DNA of 23,519 bases from Parcubacteria group bacterium RIFCSPHIGHO2_01_FULL_47_10b (GCA_001824325.1 MHXC01000035.1:1-23519), one strand, 5' to 3'; positions 1-6,485 are shown, numbered from the stretch's first letter. Numbers and translations are program-made. The notes: generated by a model not told the origin, from the letters alone.

Positions 1-2
1 GG

Positions 3-866
3 GATGGTAATCCAACCATTATCGCACCGTTAAAAAATTCTCCTGCAGAGCGAGCTGGGTTGCGCTCCGGGGACCGCATCTTATTGATCGACGAAACAAG
101 TGCCATTGGCATGAGCCTAGAACAAGCAGTCACCATTATTCGCGGCAACAAAGGCACGCCTGTGGTACTCACTGTTTTGCACGACGGCGATACCGAGCCA
201 TCCGAAATCCGAATTATTCGCGAAACCATAAATATCCCGCCCATGGAATATACTGTTTTGAAAAGCAAAGACGGCAATATCGGCCATCTGCAGGTATATA
301 ACTTTAATGATCAACTGGAACAAGAATTCCGTCGCGTCACCAAGCAAATTTTGTCATCCGATGTGAAAGGACTCATTCTTGACGTGCGCGACAACCCGGG
401 TGGACGGCTGGATATTGCGATTTCATTTATTAGCTGGTTCGTGGATCAGGGCGATACCGTGGTTACTGAACGAGGACGCAATCCAGAGGACGAAATTGTT
501 CATATTGCACAGGGCCCGGCAAAATTAAAGGAAATCCCCGTTGTAGTGCTCATTAATGAGGGCTCTGCGTCAGCATCGGAAATTCTCGCCGGCGCATTGC
601 ATGACTTACGCAATGTTGAGCTTGTTGGCGAAAAGACATTCGGCAAGGGGTCTGTTCAAACTTATCAAGCATTGCCTGATCGATCGTCTATAAAAATAAC
701 AACGGCGTTATGGTTTACGCCAGCAGGAAGCTCTATCAACGACACAGGCCTCGAGCCAACGGTGGCAGTTGAGAATGTGGATGAAGAAGAAGGGGCTGCC
801 GAGGTTGATGAGCAGCTAGAGAAGGCAATTGAGGTGCTGGAGAGGGAGATTGGTAGCAACAAGTAA
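3..866 (+). CDS. ctpA: S41-family C-terminal processing protease (PDZ + peptidase), 5' end outside window
   Basis: Partial gene: the open frame runs in from the left edge, and the in-frame TTG at 60 lies inside the PDZ domain, so it is not the start. The visible protein begins with a PDZ segment (APLKNSPAERAGLRSGDRIL). The S41 domain follows, with the substrate-cleft stretch DVRDNPGG and the catalytic serine motif GSASASEI, in which the second Ser is the nucleophile. Next is GEKTFGKGSVQ with the general-base Lys, and four residues on the Gln, matching the Ser/Lys/Gln arrangement of B. subtilis CtpB. Family members are exported, membrane-anchored enzymes that trim C termini of envelope proteins. 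The signal peptide would lie outside the window. The C terminus is Glu-rich. The TAA stop at 864 abuts the candidate structured RNA. Family call is firm; the physiological substrate is unknown. Confidence 0.95.
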   Translation, partial: DGNPTIIAPLKNSPAERAGLRSGDRILLIDETSAIGMSLEQAVTIIRGNKGTPVVLTVLHDGDTEPSEIRIIRETINIPPMEYTVLKSKDGNIGHLQVYNFNDQLEQEFRRVTKQILSSDVKGLILDVRDNPGGRLDIAISFISWFVDQGDTVVTERGRNPEDEIVHIAQGPAKLKEIPVVVLINEGSASASEILAGALHDLRNVELVGEKTFGKGSVQTYQALPDRSSIKITTALWFTPAGSSINDTGLEPTVAVENVDEEEGAAEVDEQLEKAIEVLEREIGSNK

Positions 867-871
867 TATTA

Positions 872-1041
872 TATTCTCCCCCTATTGTCATTGTCCTCTC
901 AACACCGGCGCGAAACGCTTTTTGAACTTCTATTCACCGTGACAACGCGCCTTGTCCTCGGCGGGCAGAAGTAATATTCACCCTATGTATCAAGCTGCCC
1001 GCCTGCGGAGTGTTTCGAGTCCAGAGACGATAGGGGAGACC
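872..1041 (+). ncRNA. Candidate structured RNA with nested helices (6S-like architecture, unproven)
   Basis: No gene fits between 867 and 1117, but the sequence folds into nested helices by eye. 875-889 pairs with 1026-1039 (14 pairs, C882 bulged, one U.G). 911-919 pairs with 1009-1017 (9 pairs, one G.U). Inside these, hairpins 941-945/952-956 and 960-968/995-1003 (9 G/C-rich pairs) branch off. Both wobble pairs are allowed only in + strand RNA; on the - strand they become A/C mismatches, which favours + strand transcription. A -10-like TAATAT at 864-869 sits about 6 nt upstream of the closing helix, but I see no good -35. A long closing stem with internal bubbles resembles 6S RNA, but I cannot match conserved 6S sequence. 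It could instead be an ispG leader. Confidence 0.4.
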
Positions 1042-1046
1042 GCTAG

Positions 1047-1087
1047 TATAACCCTACCCAAATGCAAAATTTCTTGCTAGGGTTATA
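1047..1087. promoter_or_regulatory. 10-bp perfect inverted repeat upstream of ispG
   Basis: TATAACCCTA at 1047-1056 is exactly repeated in inverse at 1078-1087, separated by 21 bp. It ends 30 bp before the ispG start. Each arm contains a -10-like TATAAC, and on the - strand TATACT is also formed at this place. It could be an operator dyad or a weak hairpin in the ispG leader. There is no U-run, so it is not a typical terminator. Confidence 0.4.
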
Positions 1088-1117
1088 AAATCAAATCATC
1101 AAGGAGCGTGGTTCTTT

Positions 1118-2248
1118 GTGGAATTGAATATGTTGAAGCGCAGACAGACGATACAAGTTGCTGTTGGGAAAGGTATAAAACAGAAGTGTATCGGCTCTGA
1201 TCATCCAATTCTGGTACAAGCCATGACTACGACTCAGACAAGCGATGTTTGGGAAACGATGAATCAGATAATGCCACTCGAGAATGCGGGCTGCGAAATG
1301 ATTCGTGTCGCGGTACAAACTCCTGAAGATGCTAGGGCAATTCGGGAAATTACCAGACACCTCACGATCCCTCTCGTGGCTGATATACACTTCAATCCCC
1401 AACTCGCACTCCTTGCTATTGAGTATGGAGCGGACAAAATTCGCTGGAATCCCGGCAATATCACGAAAACGGAAATGATCAAGGACATAGCCCAGGCAGC
1501 AAAGGACGTCAAAATCCCCATGCGTATTGGCGTCAACGGAGGTTCGCTGCGCAAAGACCTTCTGGATAATCCAGAGTTTCGAACTTCGAGTGGGGGTTAC
1601 AAGACAGCTGGCATGATGGTACGTGAGTGCCTCGACGCCGTTGCATTGATCGAGGATATCGTTGGCGGAAAAGGGATTGTCCCGTTAGTACTTTCGGTTA
1701 AGGCCAGTGATCCGTTAGCAATGTTGACGGCTAACTTCGACATCGCAAGGCAAACAGATTATCCCATTCACCTTGGTGTTACCGAAGCAGGTAGCGACGA
1801 AGATGGGATTATCGTAAGTTGTGCCGGACTCATGCCGCTCCTCGCATACGGCATCGGTGATACCATTCGAGTGTCCATTAAGGACCCGCTAAAACAGATT
1901 CGAGCGGCATATCGAATTCTGCGCTCCTATGGACTCCGCGAATACGGTGTTCGCATTATCAGTTGTCCAACATGCGGACGGATGGGAAATTTCCCACTCA
2001 CAGAACTCGAACAACGATTGAACGAGGAATTCTCAAAACGCTTAGATCTGCGCGGAACCATTGCGCTCATGGGATGTCCAGTGAATGGCATAGGAGAGTC
2101 GAATCAACATTCCTATGGATTAATTGGATCGCATACCGGAGCGGCAGACATTTATTACAATGGCAATAAAGAGAAGCGTATTGAGCCACCGGACATTATC
2201 GACAAGATCGTTGTTGATGCGCTGGAGTTTTTAGAAGGTAAGTCATAG
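1118..2248 (+). CDS. ispG: (E)-4-hydroxy-3-methylbut-2-enyl-diphosphate synthase (IspG/GcpE)
   Basis: This is the penultimate enzyme of the MEP isoprenoid pathway. It reductively opens methylerythritol cyclodiphosphate to HMBPP using a [4Fe-4S] cluster. The protein is 376 aa, close to the 372 aa of E. coli IspG. The TIM-barrel half carries RVAVQTPEDA, ADIHFNPQLA and KIRWNPGN. The cluster ligands are Cys283 and Cys286 (SCPTCGR) and Cys320 (GCPVNG), and the ligand Glu is Glu327 (GES). This matches E. coli C270/C273/C305/E312 in spacing. The GTG start at 1118 is preceded by AAGGAG at 1101-1106 (11-nt spacing). ATG at 1130 is an alternative that would remove four residues. The gene is followed after 14 bp by the coiled-coil protein. 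No other MEP gene is in the window. Confidence 0.97.
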   Translation: MELNMLKRRQTIQVAVGKGIKQKCIGSDHPILVQAMTTTQTSDVWETMNQIMPLENAGCEMIRVAVQTPEDARAIREITRHLTIPLVADIHFNPQLALLAIEYGADKIRWNPGNITKTEMIKDIAQAAKDVKIPMRIGVNGGSLRKDLLDNPEFRTSSGGYKTAGMMVRECLDAVALIEDIVGGKGIVPLVLSVKASDPLAMLTANFDIARQTDYPIHLGVTEAGSDEDGIIVSCAGLMPLLAYGIGDTIRVSIKDPLKQIRAAYRILRSYGLREYGVRIISCPTCGRMGNFPLTELEQRLNEEFSKRLDLRGTIALMGCPVNGIGESNQHSYGLIGSHTGAADIYYNGNKEKRIEPPDIIDKIVVDALEFLEGKS

Positions 2249-2262
2249 AAAAAGGAGGGTGT

Positions 2263-2772
2263 ATGCCGACCAACGAAAAACTTGTTAAGATGTGTCGACA
2301 TGTTGCTGCTGCAAGAATTAAACTCAAAGATCTTGAGGGCACTCTCGCCACTCTTCCAAAACCAACAGCTGAGGCAACCCGCGTTGTGCAACTGCAAAAA
2401 CAGTATGTCCGAACGCTTGAATCGAAGATGTCGGACCTCGCGCGAGCAGGAAATGTCCCAGATGAATTGATCGAGCTCCTGATAGCCCAAGTAGGCGATC
2501 AACTCCGCATGGAACGCATCCATGAAGAAGCATTTGAAACAACTACTGTGGGGCAGGCGCTGGATGAACTCTTTTTTCTTATAAACCGATTGCTGGATCG
2601 GTTACTTAAGAAAGATGGTATGTACGAGGAATACGAAGAAGCACTGCCTGATTCGGACTCCCTGCGGGCTGCGGAAATAAAAACAAAAGTATTTCCGGAG
2701 TACGATCAGTTGGGGTCGCTTGTTGCCGACATTCGGGCAGTACTTTTATACCCCGACCACGAACAGGAGTGA
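2263..2772 (+). CDS. Hypothetical acidic coiled-coil protein, 169 aa
   Basis: I do not recognise a family. The protein is mostly helical, charged and without signal peptide or membrane segments. Residues about 8-60 (repeated Leu/Ala with Lys/Glu) and 85-120 (VGQALDELFFLINRLLDRLLKK) look like amphipathic or coiled-coil helices. The C terminus is acidic. The start is well fixed by AAGGAGG at 2252-2258, one of the best Shine-Dalgarno sequences in the window, followed by ATG at 2263. It lies 14 bp behind ispG and just before a terminator, so it is probably the last gene of the ispG transcript. Nothing ties it biochemically to isoprenoid synthesis. It is a cytoplasmic protein of unknown role. Confidence 0.75.
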   Translation: MPTNEKLVKMCRHVAAARIKLKDLEGTLATLPKPTAEATRVVQLQKQYVRTLESKMSDLARAGNVPDELIELLIAQVGDQLRMERIHEEAFETTTVGQALDELFFLINRLLDRLLKKDGMYEEYEEALPDSDSLRAAEIKTKVFPEYDQLGSLVADIRAVLLYPDHEQE

Positions 2773-2790
2773 GAACCTTAATTAACAGCA

Positions 2791-2831
2791 GAACGCCCCG
2801 GAGCGAACCCCGGCAGGCGTTTTGTTTTTTT
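2791..2831 (+). terminator. Rho-independent terminator after ispG operon
   Basis: AACGCC (2792-2797) pairs with GGCGTT (2816-2821), and an inner CCGG/CCGG can add pairs. The hairpin is followed by TTTGTTTTTTT. It begins 19 bp after the stop of the 169-aa gene. There is no U-run for the - strand, so it acts in one direction. Confidence 0.8.
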
Positions 2832-2838
2832 AGTCCAA

Positions 2839-2928
2839 CTAAACGCCGCGAGTCTTTTTCATTACCTGCTCATACTTCGTTAATAAGCTCAATTTCCGCT
2901 CAATAAATTGTTTGTCCAGCGCGGTCAT
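2839..2928 (-). pseudogene. Truncated HepT-like (DUF86) toxin remnant, 29 codons
   Basis: Two bases after the nucleotidyltransferase stop, on the same strand, an ATG (2928) opens a 29-codon frame, MTALDKQFIERKLSLLTKYE..., ending in TAG at 2839-2841. This resembles the N-terminal helix of HepT/DUF86 proteins, the HEPN RNase toxins that normally pair with MNT nucleotidyltransferases. The close spacing is what an intact mntA-hepT pair would have. A full HepT is about 110-140 aa and carries the RX4-6H active site further on. None of that is present, and the frame runs straight towards the opposing ispG terminator. I read it as a deletion remnant. A short genuine peptide is possible but less likely. 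The resemblance is from memory, not from an alignment. Confidence 0.5.
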
Positions 2929-2930
2929 AT

Positions 2931-3308
2931 TTATGCTAATATTTTTTTAAGATAGAGATGGCGCGCCTCAAAAATTCGCTTGTTGTCATGGTATGTGTGT
3001 TCAGCATACACCTCAACTGGCGCCAAGGAATACCCCAGCTTTACGTACAACGCCTTGTAATCTTTCATGATCAAATACTTCAATAATGGATCAGCCCGCC
3101 GAAAGTTGCATATATCCACTTTATCAGAATGAAAAAATGTTATTAAGTCAGTAATCAGATACGTTTCAGTAGTAAAATCCAAAGATTTGTCAGCTATGTA
3201 ACAAACGTCAAAATCGCTCTCTTGATGGAGAGGCTCGTTCTTTTCCCGAGACCCAAACAGCAACAAGGCATTCACGTTATATTTTTTTCCTATGGCTTTA
3301 ATATCCAT
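2931..3308 (-). CDS. Minimal MNT-type nucleotidyltransferase (MntA-like antitoxin family)
   Basis: A 125-aa protein with the minimal nucleotidyltransferase fold. LLLFGSRE gives the GS motif (Gly19-Ser20), SDFDV gives Asp32 and Asp34, and the third acid is Asp65 in KVDIC. In the HepT/MntA system such proteins AMPylate and silence the HEPN toxin. Here the downstream partner is only a 29-codon remnant, so this copy may be orphaned or may have been recruited elsewhere. The ATG at 3308 lies six bases after a TATACT -10, so the mRNA is probably leaderless, and there is no Shine-Dalgarno. The gene diverges from the DUF3800 gene. Family is clear; present-day function is uncertain. Confidence 0.85.
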   Translation of the reverse strand: MDIKAIGKKYNVNALLLFGSREKNEPLHQESDFDVCYIADKSLDFTTETYLITDLITFFHSDKVDICNFRRADPLLKYLIMKDYKALYVKLGYSLAPVEVYAEHTYHDNKRIFEARHLYLKKILA

Positions 3309-3314
3309 GGTATT

Positions 3315-3342
3315 AGTATAGTTTACTTGATGATAATTTCAA
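3315..3342 (-). promoter_or_regulatory. Sigma70-type promoter for the nucleotidyltransferase gene
   Basis: On the - strand TTGAAA (3342-3337), a 16-bp spacer and TATACT (3320-3315) precede ATG at 3308 by six bases. The expected transcription start falls on or next to the ATG, which implies a leaderless mRNA. Confidence 0.7.
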
Positions 3343-3447
3343 GCAAGCTGAAAAGCAAACTGCTTAAAAAGGGCGGGTGAGTGGCAAAACTATTTTCATC
3401 GAAATGGCGACTTAAGCGAATCGATTACGCTGCTTTCAACTCTATAT

Positions 3448-3476
3448 TTTTGTTTGAACTTCATTCATGCTACACT
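3448..3476 (+). promoter_or_regulatory. Extended -10 promoter for the DUF3800 gene
   Basis: TGC followed by TACACT (-10 at 3471-3476) lies six bases before ATG 3483, the same geometry as the divergent promoter. The -35 region (TTTTGT/TTTGTT around 3448-3454) is poor, but an extended TG can compensate. This supports 3483 as the real start. Confidence 0.5.
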
Positions 3477-3482
3477 GATGAA

Positions 3483-4115
3483 ATGTCATATATTTTTCTC
3501 GACGAATCGGGTGATTTAGGATTCCGGTTTGACAAGGGGTCGTCACGTCATTTTTTGATTACCATAGTTTTTGCAAAGCAAAAACGACCGCTTGAAAAAG
3601 TCGCAAAAAAAGTCCATGTTTCACTTCGGAAAAAATACAAAAAAGTGGGAGTCCTCCATACATACCATGATGAACCGGCTACAAGGAAGCGATTACTAAA
3701 ACTCACCGAACAGCAAGCGTGCAGCATCCTCGCTATCGTGCTAGATAAAAAGAAAGTGTACACCAATCTAAGTACTGAGAAGTCAGTGTTGTACAATTAT
3801 GTAACCAATATCTTGCTTGATCGTCTGTTTACGAGGAAACCAATACCACTAATGCAGCCGATTCATTTAATCGCAGCACGGCGGGAAACAAATAAGTTTT
3901 TGAATACAAATTTCAAATATTACCTCCAGCAACAAGCAAAAAGGAATCACGGCCTCAAGCTTCAAGTTGCAATTGCAACTCCGTCACAAGAAAAGGCGTT
4001 GCAGATAGTTGATTTTGTATCATGGGCAATTTTCCGACGATACGAACACGGGGATAGGTCGTATTACAAATTGATACAATCAAAAATCATTGAAGAAAAG
4101 TCCCTCTTTGAATAA
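3483..4115 (+). CDS. DUF3800 family protein
   Basis: A 210-aa protein opening with the DUF3800 hallmark MSYIFLDESGDLGF (Asp7, Glu8, Asp11). It ends with a second acidic cluster (IVDFVSWAIFRRYEHGD, Asp177 and Asp191). The pattern suggests an RNase H-like metal-binding fold, and members are often found near defence and mobile genes. The frame stays open upstream to a GTG at 3381. I start at 3483 because the family consensus begins there and a promoter -10 lies at 3471-3476. The extra 34 codons would lie mostly upstream of the transcript. There is no Shine-Dalgarno. The gene pairs divergently with the MNT nucleotidyltransferase, forming a small accessory islet between housekeeping genes. Biochemical role is unknown. 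Confidence 0.85.
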   Translation: MSYIFLDESGDLGFRFDKGSSRHFLITIVFAKQKRPLEKVAKKVHVSLRKKYKKVGVLHTYHDEPATRKRLLKLTEQQACSILAIVLDKKKVYTNLSTEKSVLYNYVTNILLDRLFTRKPIPLMQPIHLIAARRETNKFLNTNFKYYLQQQAKRNHGLKLQVAIATPSQEKALQIVDFVSWAIFRRYEHGDRSYYKLIQSKIIEEKSLFE

Positions 4116-4184
4116 AAAAACAAAGCCCCGACACCTTGATGAGACGCCCTGCGGTATCCCAGCGACGAGGTCTTACTTGCTATA
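4114..4184 (-). ncRNA. Candidate small RNA, possibly pseudoknotted, with its own promoter
   Basis: A near-consensus promoter on the - strand predicts an RNA of about 70 nt ending in seven U (4120-4114). It folds as follows. P1 is AAG-A-CCTC (4174-4167) with GGGGCTT (4129-4123), seven pairs and one bulge. P2 is GATACC (4158-4153) with GGTGTC (4135-4130), six pairs, directly stacked on P1. The P1-P2 linker (CGCTG, 4164-4160) can pair with the P2 loop (4151-4145, two bulged G), giving an H-type pseudoknot. Two G.U pairs would be A/C mismatches on the other strand, which agrees with the promoter direction. No gene follows on this strand, so it would be a free-standing sRNA that overlaps the DUF3800 stop codon in antisense. 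It matches no class I know. Confidence 0.5.
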
Positions 4185-4189
4185 GTGTC

Positions 4190-4217
4190 AGTATATAACC
4201 AAATTACATCCTGTCAA
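4190..4217 (-). promoter_or_regulatory. Near-consensus sigma70 promoter facing away from rplI
   Basis: On the - strand TTGACA (4217-4212), 16 bp, TATACT (4195-4190). This is one of the best promoters in the window, and no protein gene lies downstream on that strand. It predicts a start near 4183 for the candidate small RNA. Confidence 0.7.
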
Positions 4218-4247
4218 TGGGTAAATATTTGACCCAACCCCACTATC

Positions 4248-4275
4248 TTGAAATCCCAAAACTCAATGCTATACT
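4248..4275 (+). promoter_or_regulatory. Sigma70-type promoter for rplI-pyrG
   Basis: TTGAAA (4248-4253), 16 bp, TATACT (4270-4275) with an upstream TGC. Both hexamers and the spacer length are identical to those of the nucleotidyltransferase promoter. The predicted leader is about 32 nt. A second TATAAT at 4287-4292 has no matching -35. Confidence 0.7.
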
Positions 4276-4313
4276 GAATTCATTCATATAATGATTGTTG
4301 AGATACTAACGCT

Positions 4314-4766
4314 ATGAAAGTTATTCTGACACAACAAGTGCCGCATGTCGGCGAAGCATTCGAAATCAAAGATGTTGCTGATGGTTTTGGACGAAACTTT
4401 TTATTGGCTCGTGGAGTTGCCGTACTTGCAACGCCCGAGGAACTCACCAAACTTGAGGCGCGAAAAGCACAATTAGCCGCAAAAAGTGAGTTAGATAAGC
4501 AGACTGCGCAAGAATTGAAGACAAAGTTTGCCGGATTTAAGCTCGCCATGCAGGCAGATGCCAATGACAAGGGCACGTTATTTGCCGCACTTACTACCAA
4601 AGACATCGTGAAAGCGCTTACCGCGGAACACGGCATTAAAATCAAGGCGTCATCGCTCACCATCAAAAAACCAATCAAAGAAGTCGGCCCACACGAAATT
4701 GCGTATGATTTAGGTTTCGGCATTACCGGTACCTTTCAGTTAGATATTACATCCCGCGCAAGCTGA
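4314..4766 (+). CDS. rplI: 50S ribosomal protein bL9
   Basis: 150 aa, the usual length of bL9. The N-terminal rRNA-binding domain (MKVILTQQVPHVGEAFEIKDVADGFGRNFLLARGVA) carries the conserved G-x-x-v-x-V-xxGF-xRNFL pattern. A long connecting helix follows (residues about 40-75), then the C-terminal domain (GTLFAALTTKDIVKAL...). bL9 sits at the base of the L1 stalk and supports frame maintenance. The start has no Shine-Dalgarno; a promoter lies 38 bp upstream. The stop codon lies in the loop of a 6-bp hairpin, and pyrG follows after 42 bp, so the two are probably co-transcribed. Some CPR groups have lost bL9, so its presence here helps placement. Confidence 0.97.
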   Translation: MKVILTQQVPHVGEAFEIKDVADGFGRNFLLARGVAVLATPEELTKLEARKAQLAAKSELDKQTAQELKTKFAGFKLAMQADANDKGTLFAALTTKDIVKALTAEHGIKIKASSLTIKKPIKEVGPHEIAYDLGFGITGTFQLDITSRAS

Positions 4767-4774
4767 AAGCTTGC
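4758..4774 (+). repeat. Small hairpin around the rplI stop codon
   Basis: GCAAGC (4758-4763) and GCTTGC (4769-4774) form six perfect pairs around the loop TGAAA, which contains the TGA stop of rplI. There is no U-run. It could stabilise the mRNA or modulate rplI-pyrG coupling, or be chance. Confidence 0.35.
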
Positions 4775-4808
4775 AGCTAATCACGTTTCATAACGCACAC
4801 CAAGGGGC

Positions 4809-6485
4809 GTGACCCGATATATCTTTATTTTTGGAGGAGTGATGTCGGGCATTGGCAAGGGAACCACCACCGCTTCAATCGCTCGGCTCTTGAAAGACCG
4901 AGGGTTTCGGGTTACTGCGATGAAAGCGGATCCCTATATCAACGTCGATGCCGGCACGATGAACCCCATAGAGCATGGGGAAGTTTTTGTGACGCATGAT
5001 GGGCTCGAAACAGATCAAGATCTGGGCAACTACGAGCGATTCCTCGACCAAAATATTTTGGCCTACAATTATATGACCACCGGCTCGGTATACAAAGCCG
5101 TTATTGAGCGTGAAAGAAATCTCGAATACGGCGGGCGTTGTGTCGAAGTGGTTCCACATGTGCCTGAAGAAATAATCCGACGTATCCACGAAGCGGGAAA
5201 GCGGGCCCGCGCTGATTTTGTGCTGATTGAAATTGGCGGCACCGTGGGAGAATACCAAAACATGCTGTTTGTTGAAGCAGCTCGTATGATGCATCTTTCT
5301 GACCCCGAGCGCATTCTATTTATACTGGTCAGTTATTTGCCGATTCCGGACAATATCGGCGAGATGAAGACTAAGCCGACGCAAACCGCGTCGCGCATGC
5401 TCAATACCGCTGGTATTCAAGCTGATTTCATAGTCGCACGGGCAAAACAGACGCTTGACGCTTCGCGACGACATAAGTTATCGGTATTTTGCAACGTTCA
5501 GCCCGACCATATTATTGCTGCTCCTGACCAATCCTCAATATATGAAGTGCCGCAGCTGTTTCGAGCTCAAGGGTTTGATGACAATATTATGCGACATTTC
5601 AAAATGAACCGTGCCCCAAGGAAACATCGGGAATGGGATATCATGGTCAATCGCATGAAAGCCGCTAAGAAACCAGCTACTATAGCGATTGTAGGCAAGT
5701 ATTTTAAGACCGGGGACTACGAATTGGGCGATTCATACATATCAGTTTTGGAAGCAATACGACATGCTTCGTGGGTACAGGGGATTAAGCCTGAAATAGT
5801 CTGGATAAATTCAGAAGAGTACGAAGAAAATCCGAAGGCAGTCAACGAATTATCCCAGTATGACGGGGTTATTATACCGCAAGGGTGGGGAAGTCGCGGT
5901 GCGGAAGGTAAAATTCGAGCGATTCAGTACGTGCGCGAGCACAACATCCCATTTTTGGGGCTTTGTTACGGCATGCAAATGGCTAGCATTGAATTTGCAC
6001 GTCATGTCCTCAAAATACCCATGGCAACCAGCCAAGAAATTGACCAGAAGGCCAAAGACCACGTGATCCACTTTATCCCGGAGCAGTGTAAGCGTATTCA
6101 ACACAAGGATTATGGCGGTTCGTCTCGGCTGGGGGCGTATGCGTGCAAGGTCCGTAGCGGCACCATAAGCCACTCGTTATATGGAAAATCGCTCGTTCAT
6201 GAGCGACACAGACACCGATATGAGTTCAACAACAACTATCGAAAACGATTTGAGAAACACGGTATGGTCTTTGCAGGCATCCATCGGAAGCTAAACCTTG
6301 TCGAAATCATGGAGCTTCCCAGCCATCCGTTCTTTATTGGAGTTCAGTTCCACCCGGAATACATCAGTCGGCCACTTTCGCCGCACCCTTTGTTCGTGGG
6401 CTTTTTGCGGGCTGCTTCGGCGCACCGGAAACAGCGGCCTGCCTTAAAGCCTTCTTTGCAACAGCGGGTTTCGCCGAAGTCATAG
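4809..6485 (+). CDS. pyrG: CTP synthase (glutamine-hydrolysing)
   Basis: 558 aa. The protein makes CTP from UTP, ATP and glutamine. The N-terminal synthetase domain starts MTRYIFIFGGVMSGIGKGTT (P-loop) and continues with DPYINVDAGTMNPIEHGEV and ETDQDLGNYERFL. The C-terminal class I glutamine amidotransferase domain has Cys386 (GLCYGMQ), His515 and Glu517 (FHPEY). The GTG at 4809 matches the family start and lies 15 bp after an in-frame stop; no clear Shine-Dalgarno is present. Two oddities: the usual PGGFG oxyanion-region motif is PQGWG, and about 22 residues after the conserved end (FVGFLRAA) form a basic tail. The last 122 bp overlap rpmA on the opposite strand. Confidence 0.97.
   Translation: MTRYIFIFGGVMSGIGKGTTTASIARLLKDRGFRVTAMKADPYINVDAGTMNPIEHGEVFVTHDGLETDQDLGNYERFLDQNILAYNYMTTGSVYKAVIERERNLEYGGRCVEVVPHVPEEIIRRIHEAGKRARADFVLIEIGGTVGEYQNMLFVEAARMMHLSDPERILFILVSYLPIPDNIGEMKTKPTQTASRMLNTAGIQADFIVARAKQTLDASRRHKLSVFCNVQPDHIIAAPDQSSIYEVPQLFRAQGFDDNIMRHFKMNRAPRKHREWDIMVNRMKAAKKPATIAIVGKYFKTGDYELGDSYISVLEAIRHASWVQGIKPEIVWINSEEYEENPKAVNELSQYDGVIIPQGWGSRGAEGKIRAIQYVREHNIPFLGLCYGMQMASIEFARHVLKIPMATSQEIDQKAKDHVIHFIPEQCKRIQHKDYGGSSRLGAYACKVRSGTISHSLYGKSLVHERHRHRYEFNNNYRKRFEKHGMVFAGIHRKLNLVEIMELPSHPFFIGVQFHPEYISRPLSPHPLFVGFLRAASAHRKQRPALKPSLQQRVSPKS
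5586..5598 (+). repeat. Copy of over-represented word (ATTATGCGACATT)
   Basis: Exact 13-mer inside pyrG, on the + strand. With the three bases before it, it forms a 16-mer that recurs exactly at 7951-7966 on the - strand. Confidence 0.7.

Noticed and set aside
1004..1028. T-loop-like GTTTCGAGTCC suggesting a tRNA
   Set aside because: No cloverleaf arms fit around it; the bases pair better in the candidate structured RNA.
3381..3482. 34-codon upstream extension of DUF3800 from GTG 3381
   Set aside because: The family consensus begins at MSYIFLDESGD, and the promoter -10 lies within this segment.
4116..4184. Hammerhead-like CTTGATGAG on the + strand
   Set aside because: The GAAA core and the three stems are missing, and the promoter indicates transcription of the other strand.
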